A stretch of DNA of 64,000 nucleotides, from the NCBI GenBank assembly GCA_964023205.1, contig OZ026846.1:32260194-32324193 (forward strand), given 5' to 3'. Below the pieces are notes generated by a model that worked only from the letters and a program-made list of their open reading frames with translations, was not told the origin of the DNA and ran no database searches. Of this stretch, positions 12,805-23,800 are shown piece by piece (position 1 is the first letter of the stretch; every line of letters starts with the position of its first letter). The translations under genes were made by a program, and so were the position numbers. The DNA is from Lutraria lutraria (lineage: Eukaryota; Mollusca; Bivalvia; Venerida; Mactridae).

Positions 12805-13246
12805 TTATTTTTTTGACACCCATTTTCTTGTGTTCTTTTTCCCCTTCTTTTCCTGTCTTCTTTGAGTTCTTTGACTCTTCAATTTTCTTCTAACATCATA
12901 TGCAGATGTAGGCATACCAATATACCCACTAACACAGTGTATATTTGACCCATTAAATGCTTCAGCATGTTGTTTAAGTTCTGGTAAAATGGAGTTCCGC
13001 AATTTTTTCAAGTCTGCTTCATTATCACGATCAACACCATCTTCCAACTTTAAGGGTAATTCTGTAGAATTGCTTTTAAAATTCAGGTTGGACTCAGAGT
13101 GATCACAGGTTTCAATCTCCAAACAATCCTGAAAATAAAATACAAAGAAAACATTCATAAGTAGAGTGCAAACTAAACAAGTAAAGTTTGTGCTAATTTC
13201 ACTTTCATCAGGACAGTTATTAGTCACCTACCTCAAGCACTCCCAT
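12805..13246 (-). CDS. Candidate small two-exon gene, basic C-terminus, function unknown
   Basis: Exon 2 (12805-13128) starts directly after a good acceptor (TTTTATTTTCAG) and ends at a stop. Its 107 residues begin DCLEIETCDHSES, contain ILPELKQHAEAF and GYIGMPTSAYDVRRKL, and end in a strongly basic tail (RRQEKKGKKNTRK). A short exon at 13232-13246 (MGVLE, then donor GTAGGTGAC) joins it in phase 0, giving 112 aa. An acceptor-like CCAAGTAG just before that ATG leaves open that the short exon is internal. It lies 1.2 kb downstream of the PINX1 stop on the same strand, so it could also be an alternative PINX1 3' exon. The composition fits a nucleolar or RNA-binding protein, but I do not recognise the family. 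Confidence 0.45.
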
Positions 13247-13514
13247 AACAGTCTACTTGGACAGATACAAGTACCAATAATTCCAATAGTTGAAGTTTTA
13301 CTAAGATTACAATGAACATCAGATATAATAGGTACAGATATTCTGACAATAACCTTTAAAGTTCACTATTCTTCAAAAAATCAAAGTTAGGGACAAGAAA
13401 AAATATCACAAAATAAAAATACAATTGAATTTAAGACTTTGTGTATGAAATAATCATAGCACATAGTCATATAGTACTTTCATATTAAAGAACAAGAGTG
13501 CAAAATTTCACAAA

Positions 13515-14199
13515 ATACGCCCGTCTAAAGGTTTGGGATACCATGAGTGGCAAATTATATAACTTTTTTAAAATAAGCAACATTTTATAAATACGACATG
13601 TAGCACTATTCACATTTTTCATCAAAATCCAGACAGACTTATGATTTGAGAAATAAAAACACTTCCAGCACACTTCATTTTTTGTCAATTTTAAATGTAT
13701 CAAGGGGCATAACTGACAAATGCCTGGGGCAATTATGCTGGTTATCGAACTTGACCAATATCTTGTGCCCAGAAATATATTTACACAGTTTGGTGAAGAT
13801 CGATCAGTAATTATGCTGAATGTTTAAAACGCACAAAGTGACCCTGTGAACCAGTTTTTTACCCTAAATAATCCATATTGGAAGTTAATCTAGATATCAT
13901 GTAGATGCAACTTCTGACCAAGTTTAGTGAAGATCGGATGAATAATATTTGAATCAGAGTCTGCACAACATGTTGAATGTTTAAAACGCACTAAGTGACC
14001 CTATGACCTAGTTTTTGAACCAGCATGACCCATATTCGAACTTGACCTAGATATCAACTAGATGCAACTTCTGACCAAGTTTGGTGAAGCTCTGATGTAC
14101 ACTATTTGAATTAGAGTCCGGACAATGTGCTGGATGCCGCCGCCACCCGACGCCTGCCATGGGGTTTCACATAATACGTCCCATCTTTGACGGGCGTAT
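13515..14199 (-). mobile_element. Helitron-like non-autonomous element (HINE-type) with internal tandem repeats
   Basis: The ends are ATACGCCCGTC and GACGGGCGTAT. The right end on the plus strand forms a hairpin (ATACGTCCC...GACGGGCGTAT), which on the minus strand is the 5' hairpin. Inside, about 130-bp units repeat with GCACTAAGTGACCCTATGACC and CTTCTGACCAAGTTTGGTGAAG. A hairpin at one end plus a tandem-repeat core matches the published layout of Helentron-associated elements. The 72-aa open frame at its left is not a gene. Confidence 0.55.
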
Positions 14200-14409
14200 G
14201 AAAATTGTAATGAAGATCTACTGATCTATTATAGCTTATGTTCAAAATATGTATTAAAATAACTAGATTTCATCACTTTAGAAAGACCATACTAGCAGCA
14301 ATCAAATATGCACATAGCTCTAACGAAGTGAATTAAGTATCATAAACCACAGTATACCATATATCAAGTATCACTTGGAAGTTTATCAAATACCTTCTAA
14401 GTGATTACA

Positions 14410-17400
14410 TCAGTTCTTGGACTTTTTGTTCTTTTTCTTTTTATTCACCTTTTCATCCACAGGATTAACTTTCATTTCTTCATCCATCTCTTCTTCAACT
14501 CCGAGTGAAAATCTTACAGTTTTCTTCTTCTTAATTTCTACTCTTTCTTCACTCACATCAACTTGTTCATGTTTTCTTTTCTTATTCTTCTTCTTTTTTG
14601 GTTTCACTTCAGTTTCATGACTTTCTGAATTAGCAAGAACTTCACTGTCATTAACTTTTTTATCGTCTATTACCACTCCATCATTCATTTCATTGTCCAA
14701 ATTCAGTTCCCTTGATTTACTTTTCTTCTTGGATTTTTTCTTACTAACAGTTTCTTCTGTTTTAATATCACTAATATCAAGCTGGGTACTTCCATCTTGG
14801 TCTACTTCACCTTCAGTTAAACCTTTCCTCTTCTTCTTTTTTGACTTTTTTGAAACAACTTCTTCAGTGCCTTGTACTTCATTTATCACTTCACTGTCAT
14901 TAGATTCTTCTTTTTGGTATTTCTTCTTTTTAGACTTTTTCTTACTTTTAGACTTCACCTCTTGTTCTATTTCAGTATTCAAATCATTGTCATTAGCTGC
15001 TTCTTCAGCATTACCTACATTCCTATCAGTATTTTCCTCATTTGGCACACAAGGTTTTGACCCTCCACTCAGTCTACTTAGTTTCTCTGCCATTTTCTTT
15101 TTAAAATACTCTTGCACACTGTCAGTGCTGGTAACTAAGGGAATACCATGATTTGCATCAGAACTGTGTTCACTGTCATTGTCTGAGTTTGGCTAGAAAA
15201 AATAGAAAGTCATGTAATTATCAAACATGGTTGCAATTCAAAACAGAATGTAAAAGCGAGTGCAAGTATTTCATTCCTTCATAATGACATCACAAAACAG
15301 TCCTTCATTATTCAAAACACAGGAATTGTAAAGCTCTGGTATTTGCTTGGCATATAAAAATTAACAAATATATTAATAGGGCAGCATAATTAATACTAAG
15401 GTATGAATGGGTAGGGCAATGCCAGAATGTACTGATGTACACTCAATAAACACAACATTTATTTACCATCATCAACCTTGTTTTAGAATGTAAAACTCTT
15501 AAATTAATGCAATCAGACAAAGCAATGATTCTAGATGATGCCTTTCTATTATTTTTGACAGAAAATACATTTGTACATCTGAATCATGCATGATGATATC
15601 ACTAGCTGCCAATTAAGACCCAGGCAAAAAAAACACATTCAGTACAAAAGATCTAATTATTGTGTATAGGACAAATGACAATGATTATTTTTTTTATCTG
15701 AGATGAAGTCATCACTACTGAATAACTTAAACAATCTCTAAATACTCACCTCTGATTGCATTTGTGGTGTGCTTGTTCCAGACTGAGACTTTCGCTTACC
15801 AAATACACAGTCAAGGTCAGATTCTGACTTTAATGAAAGGTCTTTCCCCTTGGTGAACTTCTGATAACTACAATAAAATATACATAAATCCAACGTATCA
15901 GAAGTATATCATATATGGGCATAATGTCAAGAAAGCAATAAAACAGTCTGATATTTACAAGATAGATTATCTAAAGATTTACATAATAAGGGCCAGACCT
16001 GAGTTAGGTGTCAGAACTTGTATGTTCTCCAACAGAAAGTCAATATGACACAAATACATGCATTTATTGCAGTCACATACATTTTACACACAGCGGTATA
16101 TCCTCTTTATTTCACATTCACACTATAATAAACAGATTTTAAACATGCCAGGGTAAAAAATGGTGACACTAATTTAGTGACATAATTTCCACTTACTGCA
16201 ATCTGCCTTTAGAAGTCTTAGAATTCTGTTCTAGACTGGTGACTTTACTTGAGCTCTCTGATGCTTCCTCATTAGACTTGTGATCCTGGCCAAGATTAGC
16301 AAGTAATGCATTAAAATCATCCTGATGAGCAATCCAATTATCCACATAACTTTTGGAACAACCCACGCCTAGAATAGAACAAACAATGTGCAGGATAGTA
16401 ATAGCTTATTGCTAAGTCTAATTTATATGACTGGTCTAAACTTTTGTCTTAAACTATTGTTTGCATTCTCATTCCTTTACCTGGAAACCTAGTATATAAA
16501 CAATCATTGTAGCTCTAGATGTTTCACCAACTGACTAAATGCATGAAGCATGAATAGAATTAAACTCCTCACCTTGAAACAAGCTTTTGTTATAAATGCA
16601 TATATCTGCATTCTGCAACTTGGCATGTTATTGTAGCTGATGTAAGTATATTTAATATAAATACATTTCTTGTGTTAATCTAGGTTCAGTACTGTACATC
16701 TAAAATTCTAATATTCAACTAATTGTCATTATTTTGCCAAACCACATATCAAGATTTATGCAACCCAGCACATTTCATCTGGTTGATATTACCTACTCAC
16801 TTGTGTCATGTTCAAAAGTCAATATTGTAATTTTTATGATCATCACATTCAACTACGTATTGCAAAGTAATTCAGAAGTGTTTATTTTTGTGCAAGTACA
16901 GGGAAGAACCTATGATGCCTGTTATAAATTTATCACAACAAAAAAGTTTAAATCAAATTGATACAATGCTTGCTAGGGTATAACATGGAAAATAAGTACA
17001 ACATAGCCAAATTACATTGATCTGTAAATGACTAAACCATATAAGTAGTCTACTCTTTGCTTTATTTCTTTGTATAGGCTGTAAAAACAATCAAACAACA
17101 AAATTCTTATAAGGTTCAATAAAACTATCGGGATAGTATCGCAATAGTTTCTAGACTATTGCAATACTATCGCAATAGCAATTTTACTATCACAATAGCT
17201 TTTTTGGCCGCAATAGTCACCTCTATATACTATGTGATCTACATGTTATAGCAAACACTTTCTGCACTGTGATTGGTCAGTTGGAGTCAACTGTGGTCTA
17301 AGGAAAAATATACAACTATGGTAAGATGTACACAAGTTTTGAAATTAGGTATCATTCATGTTTATAATATAGTAGTATACTTTAGCAGTCATCTCATATA

Positions 17401-18952
17401 TCCTGGGAGTTTTTACACACATACCTTTAGTATCATTTTTTATACTGACAGACACGTGATCAACATTCCCATCTTCATTTGCTCCAAGGCCTTTACCTTT
17501 AGACCAACCCATCTTCTCCATTAACTTATGTCCTAACTTATTATCATCTGGAAAAGAAATTCACATATTAATTTTATAGATCTATATAATTCATTCTCTA
17601 TTAAATACAAATTAACAAATTTGAGCTCAAAGGTAATCTTCCAGTCTATCGTTAAAATTATAAGCTACAAATCAAGTTTTCATTCTTTGAATGAGTTTGA
17701 ATCATTTCTTGACAAGTTTTGGTTGGCGAAAAATAATCAGCCACTTTTCTGCAGAAAATTGGGGAAAATAGTCATCTTTGGGCCTGGGAATGGGTCCATT
17801 AACCAGTACCAAACTATGGCGGAAAAAATTGGCTACTACCTCTCTAGTTAGAATTATAAAGCCAAATTATGCTGACCGACAATAGACAAATGCTGACCCC
17901 ATCTTTAATGAAGACCATGGGAACTGGGTTGCCCCTTGCCCGAAAGGATTTTTCCTTCTTTAAGTCTTTAGGGAGACAACCTAGTTTTAGAGAGTTTCCT
18001 CCATACGGGGAAGTCAAACAGCCTTGCCCAGCTATAGACAATGCGTACGTTAGAAAAGGTTCAATGCGAATTACAACAATATCAAATGTATTACCTATCG
18101 CCGAAATTGTCATTTCCAAACCATGGAGGCATTTTGGCCGCCATTTTGTTTGTTACAACTAAGTTCTCTTTCTCGTGTTGACATATTTTTTTACATCGTA
18201 ATAAAATTAATCACTTATATTTATTTTTTCTATCTGTTTACAAGAAATAAAAAGTAAAATATTTGATTTTTTTTAAAAAGGCTCTATTTAAAAATACAGA
18301 CGCTTGAAAAGTGTCTACAGTAAGTAGAATGACGTCATTTTTTGTTTACGCAATGTGCTTGACCAATCTCTACCTATAGTTGTCGTTCCTTTCCAATGGT
18401 GCTTCGATAGGCTTAGCCTATTTCATATTAAAATGTATAGTCGGGCAACCTGTCACAAAAAATTAATTCAAAGACTGTGGGTATAGCATCAAAAGCAATT
18501 CAGCACTCCAACACTGAACATTCATATGACGAATTTGACAGCTAGTGAGTTACATTTATCTGTTTATAGTTTCAGAAAACAATTAAGGTGATAACTGATA
18601 GAAAATACAGCTAAACTGGTTGGATTACAGTCCGATAATAACAGAGTAATCTAACTGAAATAATGTTGTAAACAAGAAAAAAATACCTAATAATTAGCTT
18701 TGGTCCTTCGAAACATGCTATATCAATCCTAAGTTGGCTAACCTAGACACGTGTGAAATGTTGTAATCGCGAAAACTGATTAAACTAGCTTTCATCGGAC
18801 GAAAATACAAGTCGATACTAATCAAGTATCACGTATTTCGACATATTTCGTATCATCTTTAAAATATTATTATCATTACCGTTACTCCAAGATAAATTCC
18901 GAGGGTCAAAAGAAAATTTCTGTTTTCTACGGGCCTCTGCTAACATCGCCAT
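14410..18952 (-). CDS. PINX1: PIN2/TERF1-interacting telomerase inhibitor 1 (PinX1), complete
   Basis: Five coding exons: 18880-18952, 17425-17547, 16197-16368, 15750-15867 and 14410-15192, all with GT/AG ends and consistent phase (1, 1, 2, 0), giving 422 aa. The N-terminus MAMLAEARRKQKFSFDPRN and WSNDD match the family, followed by a G-patch (residues about 25-70, core LMEKMGWSKGKGLG). Residues 80-90 carry NWIAHQDDFNALL; residues 126-145 carry KFTKGKDLS and DLDCVFGKR; VQEYFKKKM at 188-196 matches the IQEYFAKRM block of the telomerase-inhibitory region. The rest is a Lys/Glu-rich tail with repeated KKKSKKK clusters ending KKKKNKKSKN. In other animals PinX1 is a nucleolar protein that helps rRNA and snoRNA processing and restrains telomerase. 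The human protein is 328 aa, so this tail is about 90 residues longer. The ATG at 18950-18952 is in an AAAATGGCGATG context; a second Met two codons on is also possible. Confidence 0.93.
17125..17215. repeat. Short self-complementary repeat in PINX1 intron 2
   Basis: Variants of ACTATCGCAATAG (ACTATCGGGATAG, ACTATTGCAATAC, ACTATCACAATAG) recur five or six times in both orientations over about 90 bp, so the segment can fold on itself. Confidence 0.55.
17560..18879 (-). other. PINX1 intron 1, no recognised exon
   Basis: This 1.3-kb intron contains a GC-richer segment (about 17850-18160) with overlapping open frames on both strands. None has a recognisable motif or good splice sites, so no gene is called. 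The segment 18295-18435 is a dispersed repeat. Confidence 0.6.
18295..18435 (-). repeat. Dispersed repeat shared with 61141-61300
   Basis: On the minus strand, blocks AATAGGCTAAG, ATTGGAAAGGAACGACAACT, AGAGATTGGT and AGCACATTGCGTAAACAAAAA occur in the same order as on the plus strand in the first API5 intron. The element type is unknown. Confidence 0.6.
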
Positions 18953-20834
18953 TTTGATGTCACGTGCAATATTAACTGGTTCCCAATCCATCCGCATCGT
19001 CAGTGCTCTGTTCAGACAGAACTGACGGGAACCAGTTTATTGGAAACAACAATTCGACCCTATGACATTCCGACCCTAGACTTCCTTGGACAAAATTCCA
19101 CTCTAAATTTGTCACTAAATTATTCTTAAATTCGACATAGTAATGAAATACAAATGTATATAATTTCTAACCATATAAATGAAACTATCGAGTTTTTGGT
19201 ATCATAACCTAATGTGAGGTTTTATTTATGCAATATAAAACAAAAACCACGTCACATGAGGTAGTTGTATTAGACTACCTGGTCACAAACAATGTAATGG
19301 TATTTGATGAACAGTCGCATACATATTACATATAGCACATAAACAGGAATGCAATGCAATATAATATGATACATTTAGCAAGGCGGCATTCACGTGACAG
19401 AACACCTTAATTAATATTTTAACAGTACGAAAATTATTAGAAACAATTAATAACACCAACTATGAGATTTATTTGAGCATTACTTTTTAATGTTTCTCAT
19501 TCAAATATGTATAATTAATACAAATATATCTTTGGACGCCATCGATTTCTCTTTTGCTACACAAAAAACACTCTGGACGCTTCTGGACGCCTCTGGTCGC
19601 TTCTGGACGCTAAATAGTGAGACCCGATATATATGAGTCAATATATTTTTTGCAACAATTGTGATGCCGAAAAAGTGAAATTGTTAAACCTCTTTAAATG
19701 CTCATTTACTAAAAATTTCAACATCATATAGGAGTACTCTGCACAAAATACAAGTAGTTGACCCTTAATTAAGTTTATTTACGGTAGAATTTTGTTTTTA
19801 AACAGACCAAGTATTTTGGAATTCCTTGATGTAACAATTTTTATTTGATCTCTCTATTTCACATTAACTGAAAAATTATAATATTTACGATTAAGAACTT
19901 TTAAATAGCGTCTTAAGTTACTTTTAAAAGATGTCATTTTTCAAAACGAGATTGTGTTGCTATGTATTTATGTTGTACGCATTGCACACTGTGTAATTGG
20001 GTAAAATAGAAGACTGTATTGTCTCTGCGACTAATAAGAATTACAAGGATGACTTGATTTTTCATTCTTTGTCAATGTCTGATATCCACCACCTACTTAG
20101 GGCAAAAGTGCTGCTGACAATCTAAAGAGCTTGAAATTATTTAGAAATAAGTGACATGTTACGTCAAGGAAACTGATGTTACAGCATGGATCATTTTCTG
20201 TTACAGTAAGGAGAATTAACAATGTGAATACGATTAAAAAGGTTAACCAATGCTTTAACAGATAAACAAAAGAAGTAAAATCATATCAGTACAGTTTATC
20301 ATACTCATAACACCAGAATACTAACCCACGATAAGTATTTTTACCAAGAGGTAATTAACATTTCAGCTGTAACATTAAGGAAAGAAATTGTTACGGCAAG
20401 GAAATGTGCTTTACCCACTACAAAAACTAGATGATGGACAGTATTTATCTTTTAGCATGTAGATGAGCTAGATTTGAACATGATTGACGTAAGTTGGTTG
20501 AATTGAGTCTCAATACTCATTTAACATAAAGTAACTAAATAAATGTAGTTATAGCCAGGAAATGTTTTGAATACTATCGTGTTTTTTCTCACAGCATTAA
20601 AAATTCATATGCTAAAGATCACGAAAAATAAAAAAAAATAGAAACTACAAACAGTTACTTCTTAACAAATTTGAAACAAAGTTATTTCCTTAATAACATG
20701 ATGAAAAAAATAAACTTTTCAAGAACATGATCAACCATGTACATAATTGATTCTACTACAAAACATTCTTTAAAAAGTATTATGGCTTCTTTGCTGTCAG
20801 CAAAATTATTACATTTAATACAATGGTTTACAGG
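18953..20834. other. Intergenic upstream of PINX1
   Basis: No gene is seen. A short tandem of TTCTGGACGC-like units lies at about 19570-19610. From 19823 a 14-bp motif begins to recur (separate entry). Confidence 0.55.
19823..20402. repeat. Left cluster of dispersed 14-bp motif TGTTACATCAAGGA
   Basis: Matches and near matches: 19823 (reverse, TCCTTGATGTAACA), 20157 (TGTTACGTCAAGGA), 20177 (TGTTACAGCATGGA), 20199 (TGTTACAGTAAGGA), 20368 (TGTAACATTAAGGA) and 20389 (TGTTACGGCAAGGA). Spacing is irregular, so this is not a tandem array. The motif recurs on the other side of the satellite. Confidence 0.65.
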
Positions 20835-23800
20835 ATGTGTCATTGCATTCACTACATACTGTCTTGCTGTCCCCTTCACTCTCACTGGCTGCAAGTCTGT
20901 CACTGGGTGTTACTGCATACTTTTTTGCTGCCCCCTTCACTCTCACTAACTGCCGGTCTGTCACTGGTGTTACTACATGTACTTACTTTCTCAGTGCCCT
21001 CTTACTCTCACTAGCAACCTGTCTGTGACTGGTGTTACTACTTACTGTCTCATTGCCCCCTATTACTCTCACTAGCAACCTGTCTGTCACTCGTGTTACT
21101 ACTTACTTTCTCAGTGCCCTCTTACACTCACTAGCAACATGTCTGTCACTGGTGTTACTACTTACTTTCTCACTGCCCTATTACTCTCACTAGCAACCTG
21201 TCTGTCACTCGTGTTACTACTTACTTTCTCACTGCCCTATTACTCTCACTAGCAACATGTCTGTCACTCGTGTTACTACTTACTTTCTCACTGCCCTCTT
21301 ACACTCACTAGCAACATGTCTGTCACTGGTGTTACTACTTACTTTCTCAGTGCCCTCTTACACTCACTAGCAACATGTCTGTCACTGGTGTTACTACTTA
21401 CTTTCTCACTGCCCTATTACTCTCACTAGCAACCTGTCTGTCACTCGTGTTACTACTTACTTTCTCACTGCCCTATTACTCTCACTAGCAACCTGTCTGT
21501 CACTCGTGTTATTACTTACTTTCTCACTACCAATCTGTCTGTCACTCGTGTTACTACTTACTTTCTCACTGCCCTATTACTCTCACTAGCAACCTGTCTG
21601 TCACTCGTGTTACTACTTACTTTCTCAGTGCCCTCTTACACTCACTAGCAACATGTCTGTCACTGGTGTTACTACTTACTGTCTCATTGCCCCCTTCACT
21701 CTCACTACCAACCTGTTTGTCACTGGTGTTACTACATGTACTTAATTTCTCACTGCCCCCTTTACTCTCACTAGCAACCTGTCTGTCACTCGTGTTACTA
21801 CTTACTTTCTCAGTGCCCTATTACTCTCACTAGCAACCTGTCTGTCACTGGTGTTACTACTTACTTTCTCACTGCCCTATTACTCTCACTAGCAACCTGT
21901 CTGTCACTCGTGTTACTACTTACTTTCTCAGTGCCCTCTTACACTCACTAGCAACATGTCTGTCACTGGTGTTACTACTTACTTTCTCACTGCCCTATTA
22001 CTCTCACTAGCAACCTGTCTGTCACTCGTGTTATTACTTACTTTCTCACTACAAATCTGTCTGTCACTCGTGTTACTACTTACTTTCTCACTGCCCTCTT
22101 ACACTCACTAGCAACATGTCTGTCACTCGTGTTATTACTTACTTTCTCACTACCAATCTGTCTGTCACTGGTGTTACTACTTACTTTCTCACTACCAATC
22201 TGTCTGTCACTCGTGTTACTACTTACTTTCTCACTGCCCTCTTACACTCACTAGCAACATGTCTGTCACTCGTGTTATTACTTACTTTCTCACTACCAAC
22301 CTGTCTGTCACTCGTGTTACTACTTACTTTCTCAGTGCCCTATTACTCTCACTAGCAACCTGTCTGTCACTGGTGTTACTACTTACTTTCTCACTGCCCT
22401 ATTACTCTCACTAGCAACCTGTCTGTCACTCGTGTTACTACTTACTTTCTCAGTGCCCTCTTACACTCACTAGCAACATGTCTGTCACTGGTGTTACTAC
22501 TTACTTTCTCACTGCCCTATTACTCTCACTAGCAACCTGTCTGTCACTCGTGTTATTACTTACTTTCTCACTACCAATCTGTCTGTCACTCGTGTTACTA
22601 CTTACTTTCTCACTGCCCTCTTACACTCACTAGCAACCTGTCTGTCACTCGTGTTATTACTTACTTTCTCACTACCAATCTGTCTGTCACTCGTGTTACT
22701 ACTTACTTTCTCAGTGCCCTCTTACACTCACTAGCAACATGTCTGTCACTGGTGTTACTACTTACTTTCTCACTACCCTATTACTCTCACTAGCAACCTG
22801 TCTGTCACTCGTGTTATTACTTACTTTCTCACTACCAATCTGTCTGTCACTGGTGTTACTACTTACTTTCTCACTGCCCTATTACTCTCACTAGCAACCT
22901 GTCTGTCACTCGTGTTATAACTTACTTTCTCACTACCAATCTGTCTGTCACTCGTGTTACTACTTACTTTCTCACTGCCCTCTTACACTCACTAGCAACA
23001 TGTCTGTCACTCGTGTTACTACTTACTTTCTCAGTGCCCTATTACTCTCACTAGCAACATGTCTGTCACTCGTGTTACTACTTACTTTCTCACTGCCCTC
23101 TTACACTCACTAGCAACATGTCTGTCACTCGTGTTACTACTTACTTTCTCACTGCCCTCTTACACTCACTAGCAACATGTCTGTCACTCGTGTTACTACT
23201 TACTTTCTCACTGCCCTATTACTCTCACTAGCAACCTGTCTGTCACTCGTGTTACTACGTACTTTCTCACTGCCCTCTTACACTCACTAGCAACATGTCT
23301 GTCACTCGTGTTACTACTTACTTTCTCACTGCCCTCTTACACTCACTAGCAACCTGTCTGTCACTCGTGTTACTACTTACTGTCTCACTATCAATCTGTC
23401 TGTCACTGGTGTTACTACTTACTTTCTCAGTGCCCTCTTACACTCACTAGCAACATGTCTGTCACTGGTGTTACTACTTACTTTCTCAGTGCCCTCTTAC
23501 ACTCACTAGCAACCTGTCTGTCACTGGTGTTACTACTTACTTTCTCAGTGCCCTCTTACACTCACTAGCAACATGTCTGTCACTCGTGTTACTACTTACT
23601 TTCTCACTGCCCTCTTACACTCACTAGCAACATGTCTGTCACTGGTGTTACTACTTACTTTCTCAGTGCCCTCTTACACTCACTAGCAACATGTCTGTCA
23701 CTCGTGTTACTACTTACTTTCTCACTGCCCTCTTACACTCACTAGCAACATGTCTGTCACTCGTGTTACTACGTACTTTCTCACTGCCCTCTTACACTCA

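Noticed and set aside
14417..15151. Plus-strand frames rich in Phe/Ser opposite PINX1 exon 5
   Set aside because: They are the complement of lysine-rich codons in the real minus-strand exon.
17621..18162. Coding exons in PINX1 intron 1
   Set aside because: Open frames on both strands overlap each other, with no recognised motif and no good splice sites.
22116..22355. Open frames in the satellite encoding repeated SLATCLSLVLLLTFS
   Set aside because: They shift frame with the 59-bp period and change with each unit. There is no start, splice or codon signal.
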